In this document: piece after piece, positions 1 to 8,152 of the stretch
How the letters are laid out: each line of letters opens with the position of its first letter
Numbering within the stretch: position 1 is the stretch's first letter
DNA from: Litoribrevibacter euphylliae
GTDB taxonomy: Bacteria > Pseudomonadota > Gammaproteobacteria > Pseudomonadales > Litoribrevibacteraceae
DNA length: 64,000 nucleotides
Direction of reading: 5' to 3'
NCBI RefSeq assembly: GCF_042646085.1
Contig: NZ_JBHRSZ010000007.1
Span: 806,001-870,000 of the forward strand
Made by a program: the position numbers and the translations under genes
Notes under the pieces: model-generated
What the model was told of the DNA's origin: nothing
Database searches by the model: none
Seen by the model: the letters and a program-made list of their open reading frames with translations, nothing else

Positions 1-984
1 CGCTTGGAATCGGAAGGTTCTCGTCATATTTCATTGCCAGTACATAAAAAGTCCCCGGCTTCGTTATTACAAGTAAAGAAAATGCGAGCTTTGTTGCAGG
101 AATTAAAGCCAGATATTATCCATGTTCGTTCTCGTGTTCCGGCGTGGATTGTTTGGCTTGCTTGGAGAAAACTTCCCAAAACCACGCGACCTAAGCTGAT
201 TTCAACCTTTCATGGCATGTATTCCATCAATGCCTATAGTGCGATTATGGCGAAGGCCGAGCAGATTATCGCTATATCGGATTGTGTTTACGATTATATC
301 GTTGAAAATTACGACGTTAATAAGGATCGGATTACTCGAATTTTTCGAGGCTTGGATCGTTCTGCGTTTTCTGATTTGTCTGGATCAGGCGCATGGCTTC
401 AACAGTTGAACCTTGATTATCCTGAAACTAAGGCTAAGAAACTGATTCTAATGCCGGGGCGTTTAACCCGTTGGAAAGGACAAGAAGCCTTCATTGAAAT
501 GATGGCATTGTTAATCAAAAAAGATTCTTCATTCCATGGTTTAATCGTTGGTGAGGCGGATTCGAATAAGGTTCACTATGAAGATGAGCTGCGAAATTTA
601 TGTGTGAACCGTGGTGTTGATCAGCATATTAGCTTTTTAGGGCATCGCTCGGATATTCCCTATTTGTATAAAGCTGCAGAAATAACCTGCCATATGTCGA
701 ATAAAGCAGAGCCTTTTGGTCGTACTGTGCCAGAAGCACTGGCAACCGGGTGTATGGTGGTTGCCTTTAATCGTGGTGGTGCCAGTGAGTCGTTGAATGC
801 TGCTTTTCCCGAAGGGCTTGTTGATGCAGATGACATTAAAGCGTTTGCTGATCGTATTTATGAATTGGCTCATCAAGTTAAAAAACCGAATATTACGTTA
901 CCGGATGAGTTTTATTTAGAAACTCAGGCAGAAGAAACAATTAAGGTTTATCGCAAGGCTATTGCAGGCGAAAACAGACTTTAA
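1..984 (+). CDS. GT4-family glycosyltransferase, 5' end outside window
   Basis: Retaining glycosyltransferase of the GT4 type, probably adding a sugar to the LPS core on the cytoplasmic side of the inner membrane. The reading frame is open from the first base, and the visible protein lacks the first part of the N-terminal Rossmann domain, so the gene starts upstream. Visible hallmarks are the STFHG segment of the donor-side cleft, the LMPGRLTRWKGQE strand that opens the second domain, and the C-terminal EPFGRTVPEALATG segment with the paired glutamates that bind the nucleotide-sugar. It is followed 28 bases later by another transferase, consistent with one core-biosynthesis operon. The exact sugar cannot be told from sequence. 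Confidence 0.88.
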   Translation, partial: RLESEGSRHISLPVHKKSPASLLQVKKMRALLQELKPDIIHVRSRVPAWIVWLAWRKLPKTTRPKLISTFHGMYSINAYSAIMAKAEQIIAISDCVYDYIVENYDVNKDRITRIFRGLDRSAFSDLSGSGAWLQQLNLDYPETKAKKLILMPGRLTRWKGQEAFIEMMALLIKKDSSFHGLIVGEADSNKVHYEDELRNLCVNRGVDQHISFLGHRSDIPYLYKAAEITCHMSNKAEPFGRTVPEALATGCMVVAFNRGGASESLNAAFPEGLVDADDIKAFADRIYELAHQVKKPNITLPDEFYLETQAEETIKVYRKAIAGENRL

Positions 985-1012
985 CATTTTTGAGTAAGTG
1001 AGTTACAAGATA

Positions 1013-2059
1013 ATGAGAGTTCTCCATATTGCTTACCAGCAGCTGCGTCGTTACGGAAAGACTCGTGTGAGTTGGGCGCAAAAGCTGACGTTTGGTTTGA
1101 TTAAAAATGATCACTTTACTCAAGTTTTTAGTGATCGGGATGTGGCTGCTTTTGAAGCACCTTTGGGGATTCGAGACTTAGGCAAAAAGGCAGCAAATAA
1201 GCGTCTTTTACAAACGGTAGAAGCGTTTGAACCTGACTTAGTCATTGCAGGCCATTGTGACATGATTCCCAATGAGACCTTGTTGGAAATCAGGAAGTTA
1301 ATGCCTGCGTGTAAGATAATTCACTGCAATAACGACCCGTTGTTTGTACCAAGTAATGTGGAACGTATTAATTATCGCGCTGATGTCTGTGATGCGGTGT
1401 TTGTATCGACAGGGCGTCCCGAGCTTAAGATTTTTGAAGGGCGAAAGGCGCGGGTTTATCACATGCCAAATCCGGTAGATCCATCTATTGAGTGTCTTGA
1501 TAACTCAGTAAAAGACAGTTCCGAATTACCTATTGATCTGTTGTTCTGCAGTAACAGTACCAACTTCACCAAGCGTCTTGAGATGATTGGGCGAATGAAA
1601 GAAGTTTTAGATCCTCATATGGCGTTTAAAACCTATGGTAGTTTTGGTGAAGAACCTGTGTGGGGCCGAGATTACGATAGAGCACTATCTAACACTAAGA
1701 TGGGATTGAACTTTAATCGTCAGGAAGGCTTTTACTGGTATTCGAGCGCTCGTATGGCACAGTTGGCAGGTAATGGCATTCTACAATTTACCCATGAGTC
1801 GCCACGCTTTGATGAGCTATTGCCTGAAGAAAGTGCCGTGTATTTCAAGGATGAAGATGATCTGAATGCGAAGATCTTAGAGTTTCATGCTGATGACGCG
1901 AAGCGTAAACATTGGGCGTCCAGAGCTCGAACGTTTTTCCAAGACGAAATGAATTCAACGTTGAATGCTCAATATATTCTTGAAGCTTCTCTAGAGATCC
2001 CGTTTTCACATGATTATGTGTGGGCAAGAGATATTAACTTAGATGGTTCAATGAAATGA
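1013..2059 (+). CDS. CgeB-like glycosyltransferase
   Basis: Protein of about 348 residues resembling the CgeB/DUF3880 type of GT-B glycosyltransferase: an N-terminal half with DLVIAGHCDMIPNE and IIHCNNDPLF, and a C-terminal half with SSARMAQLAGNGIL and a DELLP segment typical of the glycosyl_trans_1_2 fold. The ATG at 1013 is preferred over an in-frame GTG at 998, because the former gives a canonical MRVLHIAYQQ Rossmann start. Its stop overlaps the start of the next gene (ATGA, 2056-2059), which indicates translational coupling. It probably acts on LPS core; the donor and acceptor are unknown. Confidence 0.72.
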   Translation: MRVLHIAYQQLRRYGKTRVSWAQKLTFGLIKNDHFTQVFSDRDVAAFEAPLGIRDLGKKAANKRLLQTVEAFEPDLVIAGHCDMIPNETLLEIRKLMPACKIIHCNNDPLFVPSNVERINYRADVCDAVFVSTGRPELKIFEGRKARVYHMPNPVDPSIECLDNSVKDSSELPIDLLFCSNSTNFTKRLEMIGRMKEVLDPHMAFKTYGSFGEEPVWGRDYDRALSNTKMGLNFNRQEGFYWYSSARMAQLAGNGILQFTHESPRFDELLPEESAVYFKDEDDLNAKILEFHADDAKRKHWASRARTFFQDEMNSTLNAQYILEASLEIPFSHDYVWARDINLDGSMK

Positions 2060-2751
2060 CATTGAAGGTTTCCGAGATACAACCTTTTGCCAGAGGCGGA
2101 AACCGTCTTTGTTTTGTGCACCCTGAAGATACAGGGCGTTGCATAAAGGTTCGTAGGCCTGACTTCACCTTGGAAGACTTGAGGCGAAAAAAAGGGTTCC
2201 CAAAGAACCTAAAGCCATTATCTAGTTTTGATGATAACGCCGAAGAATATAAGGTGATGACTGCGTTACATAAGCGTCTCGGTGAGCCTTTATATCAATT
2301 AGTCAGCCGCTGTTTTGGGTTTGAAGAGACAGACATGGGCAAGGGCTTGGTATCTGAGTTAATTCGGGACGAAGCCGGTTCGGTATCTCATACGCTCAAG
2401 CAGGTTATTTGGGATGAGGGCTATACTGAAGAGTGTCAGCGCGCCGTGGGTGAGTTTATTGCTGGCTGGAACGCTTTGGGTGTTCCTTCTCGAGATCTCT
2501 TGGTGCACAACATTGTCGTGCAACGGTGTTTGGATGGTTCGATACAGCGATTGGTTGTTATTGACGGATTAGGTAGTTCAAGTATTCTTCCCGATTTTCT
2601 TTTTCCTCAGTCCTACTTTATTAAGAAAGCTCACAGAAAAACCGAAAACTTGAGAGAGCGTATTAATATTTTGCTGGCGGCTCGTGCAAAAGGGGAGTTT
2701 CCAGGAACCCACGGTTTGTTAATGCATGAAGGCATCCAGACGGGCAAGTAA
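2056..2751 (+). CDS. YrbL-like kinase-fold protein (first of two)
   Basis: 231 residues matching the PhoP-regulatory-network protein YrbL family, which has a protein-kinase-like fold. Visible elements are a glycine-rich loop (ARGGNRLCFVHPED), a following IKV with the putative ATP-binding lysine, EEYKVM as the likely alpha-C glutamate, SRDLLVHNIVV as the catalytic loop with Asp and Asn, and VVIDGLG in the place of DFG. All key kinase residues therefore appear present. It overlaps the upstream transferase by four bases and precedes another transferase. By context I infer a sugar kinase decorating LPS core, as WaaP-type kinases do elsewhere; a regulatory role as suggested for YrbL is the alternative. 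Confidence 0.75.
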   Translation: MTLKVSEIQPFARGGNRLCFVHPEDTGRCIKVRRPDFTLEDLRRKKGFPKNLKPLSSFDDNAEEYKVMTALHKRLGEPLYQLVSRCFGFEETDMGKGLVSELIRDEAGSVSHTLKQVIWDEGYTEECQRAVGEFIAGWNALGVPSRDLLVHNIVVQRCLDGSIQRLVVIDGLGSSSILPDFLFPQSYFIKKAHRKTENLRERINILLAARAKGEFPGTHGLLMHEGIQTGK

Positions 2752-2770
2752 TTAATTATTGAGAGTATGT

Positions 2771-3826
2771 ATGACTCAGAAAACCTTAAAAGTTGCGCAG
2801 GTCTTATCGGGTGCAGAAAAAGGCGGGGCTGAAAACTTCTTTGTTCGGTTAGTAAAAGGCTTGGAAGGTCAAGAAGGTTACCAACAAAAGGCTTTTATTC
2901 GTGATCATAAAGCTCGTGTTGATGACTTATCCAATGCTGGCGTTGAGGTTGAGGGCTTTAGCTTTGGTGGTAAGCTCGATTTCTTGGGGCGTTATAAATA
3001 TCGGAAGGCATTGAACGCTTTTCACCCCGATATTGTGTTGACCTATATGAATCGCGCAAGTGGATATACTCCAAGTGGTGATTACATTTTAGTTAATCGG
3101 TTAGGTCATTATTATAATCTCAAGTATTACAAACATTCGGATTACTGGATCGGTATATCCAAAGGCATTTGCCAGCACTTGATTGATGGCGGAATGCCGA
3201 AAGAGCGAGTCTTTCATATTCCAAACTTTGCTGATGAGACAGAGGTGTCACCGCTTCCACGAGATAGCTTTGATACACCAACGGATAAGCCGCTGATTCT
3301 TGCAGCGGGTCGTCTGCATACCAACAAGGGATTTGATACCTTGTTAAAGTCTTTGGTGAATGTACCGGATGCAACCTTATGGCTGGCCGGTGCTGGTCCG
3401 GAAGATGAAAGTTTAAAACAGTTAGCAGCCTCTTTAGGCGTTATCAATCGAGTGCGCTTTTTGGGGTGGCGTACTGATGTGACGGCCTTGATGCGTACCA
3501 CTGATGTGTTTGTCTGCCCTTCTCGCCATGAGGGACTGGGGTCTATTGTGATGGAATCCTGGGCGCATAAATGTCCGATTATTGCGACTAAGTCTCAAGG
3601 GCCAGGAGAAGTCATTGATCATGAAGTGACGGGTATTTTGACCGAAATTGATGACGTTGAAGAGCTTACTGGTGCAATCAATCGCGTGTTGGGTTCGGAA
3701 GAGTTAAGGCATCAATTAGTGACGCAAGCGTATGAAGGCTATCAAAAAGGTTACAGCCAAGAGTACATTGTCTCTGAATACATCAGGCTTTTTAATCATT
3801 TACGAGACATTCATTCAGCGAAATAA
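2771..3826 (+). CDS. GT4-family glycosyltransferase
   Basis: About 351 residues with the complete GT4 architecture: an N-terminal domain starting VAQVLSGAEKGGAENFF, the inter-domain ILAAGRLHTNKGFDTLL segment, a PDATLWLAGAGPE strand, VRFLGWRTDV, and the C-terminal PSRHEGLGSIVMESWA nucleotide-sugar-binding segment. The start at the ATG at 2771 is preferred to an upstream in-frame TTG because a GAGAG sequence lies 6-10 bases upstream. It belongs to the same plus-strand run as its neighbours and lies between the first YrbL-like gene and a GT25 gene. The family contains WaaG-like glucosyltransferases, but the donor cannot be assigned here. Confidence 0.85.
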   Translation: MTQKTLKVAQVLSGAEKGGAENFFVRLVKGLEGQEGYQQKAFIRDHKARVDDLSNAGVEVEGFSFGGKLDFLGRYKYRKALNAFHPDIVLTYMNRASGYTPSGDYILVNRLGHYYNLKYYKHSDYWIGISKGICQHLIDGGMPKERVFHIPNFADETEVSPLPRDSFDTPTDKPLILAAGRLHTNKGFDTLLKSLVNVPDATLWLAGAGPEDESLKQLAASLGVINRVRFLGWRTDVTALMRTTDVFVCPSRHEGLGSIVMESWAHKCPIIATKSQGPGEVIDHEVTGILTEIDDVEELTGAINRVLGSEELRHQLVTQAYEGYQKGYSQEYIVSEYIRLFNHLRDIHSAK

Positions 3827-3835
3827 GGTACAGAT

Positions 3836-4645
3836 ATGAAGTTTGGGTGTTGGGTTATTTCGTTAAATGAGCAAGATCCGCAAGCGCAGGAACTGTTTTC
3901 ATCTTTGAAAACTCAAGGCATAGATGCTCAGCTTTTCCCTGCCGTGGATGGTCGAAAAACTGTACCAGGCTTGCTGGGCGATGAGTTTCTTGATGAAAGA
4001 GAAGCAAAGATTCGTCATAAACGTTCGCTTACCTCATCGGAAGTGGGATGTTACTTATCTCATTATCGATCCATTAAGCAGGCTTATGATGAAGGATATG
4101 ACCGAGCGTGCATCCTAGAAGATGACGTGCTCTTGGAACCTGACTTTGGTGAGTGTTTAAAGAAACTGCTCGAATTGTCTGATGAATATGAAATGATTCG
4201 TCTGATGGCATTGAAAATTCGTAAACGTAAAGTTGTGGCTCCATTGTTTGAAGACAGCGAAAGTGCTCATGAAATTGTTCGTCCAGAACGTGGTTGGTGC
4301 GGTGCTCAAGGCTACGTTCTTTCTCGTTCCGGTATGAAGAAAATTCTGGACTTTGCTTCTAATATCTATGAACCCATTGATAAGTTATACGATCATTTCT
4401 TTGAATTTGATTTACGACTCTTTGGTGTAGAGCCGCATCTGATCTATGAGCGTGTGTGTGAATCGACCGTTTCAAAAAAGCCAAAAACCTTGCCGAAAAT
4501 AGGGTTGTACGACAAGTTGGTCTTCCATGTTTATAAAGGTTATCGAAGTTACATCAGGCATTCGTATCTGAAGAGATATCAAGCGGAATTCTACCCAACA
4601 ACCTTGCCAGTGACACGCACTGGTAATACAAAACGTATGAAGTAA
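3836..4645 (+). CDS. GT25-family LPS glycosyltransferase
   Basis: 269 residues of the glycosyltransferase family 25 (LgtB/LpsA-like), which add galactose or glucose to lipooligosaccharide in known members. The N-terminus GCWVISLNEQDPQAQ is the family's first strand. SEVGCYLSHYRSIKQAYDEG is the family's characteristic acceptor-side segment, and CILEDDVLLEPDF carries the metal-binding acidic motif. RGWCGAQGYVLSRSGM continues the family pattern. It starts 10 bases after the previous gene with an AAGG upstream, and the second YrbL-like gene begins 5 bases after its stop, so the three are probably cotranscribed. Confidence 0.88.
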   Translation: MKFGCWVISLNEQDPQAQELFSSLKTQGIDAQLFPAVDGRKTVPGLLGDEFLDEREAKIRHKRSLTSSEVGCYLSHYRSIKQAYDEGYDRACILEDDVLLEPDFGECLKKLLELSDEYEMIRLMALKIRKRKVVAPLFEDSESAHEIVRPERGWCGAQGYVLSRSGMKKILDFASNIYEPIDKLYDHFFEFDLRLFGVEPHLIYERVCESTVSKKPKTLPKIGLYDKLVFHVYKGYRSYIRHSYLKRYQAEFYPTTLPVTRTGNTKRMK

Positions 4646-4650
4646 GACGA

Positions 4651-5262
4651 ATGGAATTGAAATTAGAAGGTTTATCCCCAGTTGCTAAAGGTGGAGAGAG
4701 GGATGTTTTTGTTCATCCTGAAAATAAAGCTTGGTTAGTTAAGGTATATCATCAACGCTTTTACGATGTGCATCAGAAGAAATACCCAATCATAATGCGC
4801 TTTCGTCGCTTAAAACGCTATTGGTCTTTAGTGAATGAGTTGATTGAATTTATTGGTATACGAGAAAAATCATCCGTTGAAACTAAGTACTTACAAACCA
4901 TTGTTGGTATGGTTGATACTGACCTTGGAATAGGCATGATTGTAAGTGCTGTCTTATCTGAAGAGGGTGATTTAGCGCCTACACTTAAGGATTTGGTAAA
5001 AAATAAGCAGTATCAGCCTATGCATGCCGAAGCGCTAGAAGCGTTATTCCAATGGATGATTGATACGCATATCATTATTCGAGACTTTTCACTAAATAAC
5101 TTGGTTTGGAGCTACCAAGATCAGTGCTTTGTAATTATTGATGGTATTGGTAGTAAAGCGACTTTATCTCTTAGAAGCTTTTCAAAATCATATAATCAAA
5201 AAGCGAATAAGAAACGAGTAGAGAAGTTCCGATCTCGTTTAGCTAAGGTTTTGGGGTCATAG
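4651..5262 (+). CDS. YrbL-like kinase-fold protein (second of two)
   Basis: 203 residues, a diverged relative of the protein at 2056-2751. It has the same kinase-like layout: VAKGGERDVFVHPEN glycine-rich loop, VKVYH with the likely ATP lysine, a GMIVSAVLSEEG hinge, IIIRDFSLNNLVW as the catalytic loop with Asp and Asn, and FVIIDGIGSKA for the metal-binding segment. The base composition is more AT-rich than in the upstream genes. It lies 5 bases after a GT25 gene and 7 bases before an ELM1-like gene. A second kinase in the same locus suggests phosphorylation of a different core sugar; this is inferred from position only. Confidence 0.72.
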   Translation: MELKLEGLSPVAKGGERDVFVHPENKAWLVKVYHQRFYDVHQKKYPIIMRFRRLKRYWSLVNELIEFIGIREKSSVETKYLQTIVGMVDTDLGIGMIVSAVLSEEGDLAPTLKDLVKNKQYQPMHAEALEALFQWMIDTHIIIRDFSLNNLVWSYQDQCFVIIDGIGSKATLSLRSFSKSYNQKANKKRVEKFRSRLAKVLGS

Positions 5263-5269
5263 ATAAGTT

Positions 5270-6316
5270 ATGACCAAAAAAACTGAGCCCAGGGTTGTTG
5301 TTTTATTATCTAAGTATCATGGCAGTAACCAACAACTATTGGCCATAGCTAAACATCTGAATCATGGTAAGGTTGTTCCTATCTACTGTGAATTAAGGTC
5401 ACGTAGTAAGGTGTTTTACTTATTATATCGTTTCATTTTATGGATTCGAGAAGTCTCTGGATTGAGTCCTAAGTTATCAAATTTGTTGATACGCTTAGTT
5501 CTTAGAAATTCAATCCAGTGTCATCAGAGCGATATTGTGCTAGCTAAAACGCCACCTTTTGAGTTCCCTTTGCATTTACTTGCTTCAGGCTCAGGAGCCA
5601 AAGCTTACTTTGTGGGTAACCCTAAAAGAATTACCAGGGATAAATATGATTGTTTAATTTCAACGCCTTCAACTCAAATTTCTGATGCTGAAATTCAACT
5701 AGATATGATGCCTACGTCTTTCACTTATGAGGAGTTTATAAATACTCGAAATTCCTTAGCGGTTGACTCCAACTGTTGGTGTTTATTAATTGGAGGAAAT
5801 GCAAGAGGTTTTTCTTATAGTGATGTGCACTGGAAAGAGCTGGTGGATTATGTCATTGATAGCTGTGTTTCTGAAAATATCCGCTGGGTAATCTCTACAT
5901 CGCCTAGAACCGGCTTGGAGGCAGAGGATTACCTTAAACGTAGATTAACTGAAAACTCGGGTTTTAGTGGTGATTTACACTTGTGGAGTGAAGGTGTATC
6001 AGAGAATCGAGTATCAGTGATTTCTTTATTGGCCCAGGCGCACCGAGTTTATGTGACCGAGGATAGTGCTTCTATGCTTTCAGAGGCTGTAAATACGAGA
6101 ATGCCAGTTATTAGCTTAAGACCTAAGAAATCTGAGTTTAATTCATTAACAACACCACTTGTTGAGTATCATGCTTCTAAAAATCGCTCCTATAGAGTAG
6201 AGATTGAGGATCTTAAAACACAAGCTACGTCTATTGAGAGTTGGGAAATAACCGCGTTTTCACCTATAGAGAGTTGTTGGTCCAAGAAGTTATTTAGAGA
6301 AGATCAGGTGAGTTAA
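5270..6316 (+). CDS. ELM1/GtrOC1-family protein (putative glycosyltransferase)
   Basis: 348 residues of the mitochondrial-fission ELM1 / DUF1022 family, whose bacterial members are considered GT-B-type transferases. Visible signs are an N-terminal HGSNQQLLAIAKHL segment, CLISTPSTQISD, the LLIGGNARGFSYS strand-loop, WVISTSPRTG, and VYVTEDSASMLSEAVNTRMP, which is the conserved C-terminal signature with the acidic and serine residues. It is the last gene of the plus-strand run and ends just before a hairpin terminator at 6322. AT-rich codon use suggests that this end of the locus was acquired later than the first genes. Confidence 0.78.
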   Translation: MTKKTEPRVVVLLSKYHGSNQQLLAIAKHLNHGKVVPIYCELRSRSKVFYLLYRFILWIREVSGLSPKLSNLLIRLVLRNSIQCHQSDIVLAKTPPFEFPLHLLASGSGAKAYFVGNPKRITRDKYDCLISTPSTQISDAEIQLDMMPTSFTYEEFINTRNSLAVDSNCWCLLIGGNARGFSYSDVHWKELVDYVIDSCVSENIRWVISTSPRTGLEAEDYLKRRLTENSGFSGDLHLWSEGVSENRVSVISLLAQAHRVYVTEDSASMLSEAVNTRMPVISLRPKKSEFNSLTTPLVEYHASKNRSYRVEIEDLKTQATSIESWEITAFSPIESCWSKKLFREDQVS

Positions 6317-6321
6317 TAAAG

Positions 6322-6352
6322 GCCCTATAAAAAGTTAGCTTATAGGGCTTTT
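6322..6352. terminator. Convergent hairpin terminator
   Basis: Perfect 9-bp stem (gccctataa at 6322-6330 with ttatagggc at 6340-6348) followed by TTTT. It lies between the plus-strand transferase run and the minus-strand GT2 gene whose stop is at 6357, so it probably serves the plus-strand operon. Confidence 0.8.
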
Positions 6353-6356
6353 CGAT

Positions 6357-7208
6357 CTATGAGAATATTTTTCCTTCATTTGCGTATTTGTAGTGTAAAA
6401 AAGCTAAATTAAGACCTTTTGGTGTAAGAATATCTCTTGCATATGGGACAATAGATAAGTCTCTGCCATCCATCTCTTTAATCTCTTTCTTGCTAAGAGG
6501 CTTATATGAAATGTGGCCTCTTTTTACAAATGGATAAGGAAATTTGTTTTTCTTTTTTCCTTTTCTGTAAATCACCGGATAGGGAAGATGCATAAATATA
6601 GGAGTAAATGGGAAAATTCTTTTTAATCCTATATTGTGGGCTTTAACTTTATTCTTTCTTTCTGATGCCTCAAACTTCCAGTTCAGGTTATTGAGTTTTT
6701 TAATATCAAGAATTCCAACGTCAGCATAAGAACCTCTATCGTCGTCGTCTTCAAAGCTATAGGCGTGTAATTCATTATTTATCTTGATCGAGCCGAGTCT
6801 ACGTAAAAATCGGGGATCCACCTGAATAATCTTCTCATCGGCATCAAAATACGTTGAATATTCATTTAAGATGGATCTATCAAGTGGGCGGACGAATTGC
6901 ATATCATCTTGGACTAGAAATAGGTATTGATAGCCCTTTTCAAGGGCATATTCATATGCGCTTTGGATGTTTTGATGAAGTCGGCCTCTGGATGAAGTCT
7001 TTTTCTCTTTTGGGAGTAAAAATTGCTCTTTAAAAAGCTCAGAGCTATTTTTGAGAATACTAATAGTATTGGAGTTAGTGCTTCCATCATCGTACACGAT
7101 ACAATCATAACCAGAAGCGAACTCTTTCATTGAGGAAAGGAGCATACTTAGTTCTTTATCCTGATTATAAGAAAAAATGCAGATAAGAAGGTTGTCTTTG
7201 GTAATCAT
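6357..7208 (-). CDS. GT2-family glycosyltransferase
   Basis: 283 residues of the inverting GT2 (GT-A fold) type. The first strand LLICIFSYNQDKELSMLL, the nucleotide-binding CIVYDDGSTNSN segment, and LFLVQDDMQF as the metal-binding DXD equivalent are visible. The first codon directly follows the stop of the pyruvyl-transferase-like gene, so the two form a minus-strand pair. The pair is noticeably AT-rich and lysine-rich compared with waaA, galU and ugd, and is oriented against the flanking genes, which suggests a cassette gained by transfer. It probably contributes a sugar to O-antigen or outer core. Confidence 0.82.
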   Translation of the reverse strand: MITKDNLLICIFSYNQDKELSMLLSSMKEFASGYDCIVYDDGSTNSNTISILKNSSELFKEQFLLPKEKKTSSRGRLHQNIQSAYEYALEKGYQYLFLVQDDMQFVRPLDRSILNEYSTYFDADEKIIQVDPRFLRRLGSIKINNELHAYSFEDDDDRGSYADVGILDIKKLNNLNWKFEASERKNKVKAHNIGLKRIFPFTPIFMHLPYPVIYRKGKKKNKFPYPFVKRGHISYKPLSKKEIKEMDGRDLSIVPYARDILTPKGLNLAFLHYKYANEGKIFS

Positions 7209-8126
7209 TTATTTCGCCAATGCCTTAGCAAGTTCTGCTACTTTGTTGAAGTTCTTCTCAATTTGTATTTTTGCGTTATCCGTAAACTCTTTAATTTTAG
7301 GATCAAACGTTAGGGGAGTATTTTTAACTGCTAATTCTCTTGACTTAAAATGGTGCTCTGGAATCCCCATATCTTTTAACATAGCCTCTGTTTTCCAGGT
7401 ATTGCTGTCCCATGTTGCGAATGGGATTTCTAGCAATGCAGAAATTACCGCAGCATGAAAGCGTCCTGCACAAATTCTATTGTATTGTGTTAATTGATAT
7501 ATGTATTCTGCAGGTGAGTGGCCATGAGCAGAAAAGTCACCTTTGACTTTTTTCTTGAAAGGGCCATATTTGTAATGATATTCCTTTCTGACATTATCTG
7601 TGATACCTAGGTCTTTAGTGGAGTTAGGTTTAGGGAAAGAGCGAACAAAGCTTGATGCAAAAATAACGTCTGGGACAACACTGCATTTGATATTTTTCTG
7701 TTGTATTTCTAGAGCACTATAACTTTCTCTTGCAGATATGTGGAGAAATTCTTTTAATGCGTCATTCCTAGGATTTTCTTGATATACACAATTTAGAAGA
7801 ACTGAGGGATATTTTTTCGATACTTCTAATAAGTGAGGATTTCTTCCGTGATGGATAGATCCTTCACCATTGACTACTACCAAATCAACCTCGTCTAGTT
7901 TTGATTTATAGTCCTCTATATTAAATATTTTAGGCAGACTGATCGTAAGATCTAAGCCTGTACGCTTGAACTGTTCTCTGTAGACTTGACCTACTAGTTG
8001 ACAACCGAAATGATTGCTGAAAAGACTGGTATCGTTGATAAGTGCAACTTTCATTGAAGCGTCCGTATTGATTGAATAGTTTGTTTTGCTTTTCAGCGAG
8101 CTTAGAATGCTTCTTATTTTATACAT
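7209..8126 (-). CDS. Polysaccharide pyruvyl transferase-like protein
   Basis: 305 residues resembling the WcaK/CsaB polysaccharide pyruvyl transferase family. Seen are VALINDTSLFSNHFGCQL, the LVVVNGEGSIHHGRNP segment that marks the family, DVIFASS, and CAGRFHAAVISALLEIPF near the C-terminus with the conserved Arg-Phe-His. Members transfer pyruvate from phosphoenolpyruvate to surface glycans, although some in LPS loci are only fold relatives. The start is uncertain: an in-frame ATG at 8054 would give the compact MKVALINDTS beginning expected for a Rossmann fold, and neither site has a good Shine-Dalgarno. Confidence 0.7.
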   Translation of the reverse strand: MYKIRSILSSLKSKTNYSINTDASMKVALINDTSLFSNHFGCQLVGQVYREQFKRTGLDLTISLPKIFNIEDYKSKLDEVDLVVVNGEGSIHHGRNPHLLEVSKKYPSVLLNCVYQENPRNDALKEFLHISARESYSALEIQQKNIKCSVVPDVIFASSFVRSFPKPNSTKDLGITDNVRKEYHYKYGPFKKKVKGDFSAHGHSPAEYIYQLTQYNRICAGRFHAAVISALLEIPFATWDSNTWKTEAMLKDMGIPEHHFKSRELAVKNTPLTFDPKIKEFTDNAKIQIEKNFNKVAELAKALAK

Positions 8127-8152
8127 TCATTGCATCATAGAATAGGTTTCAA

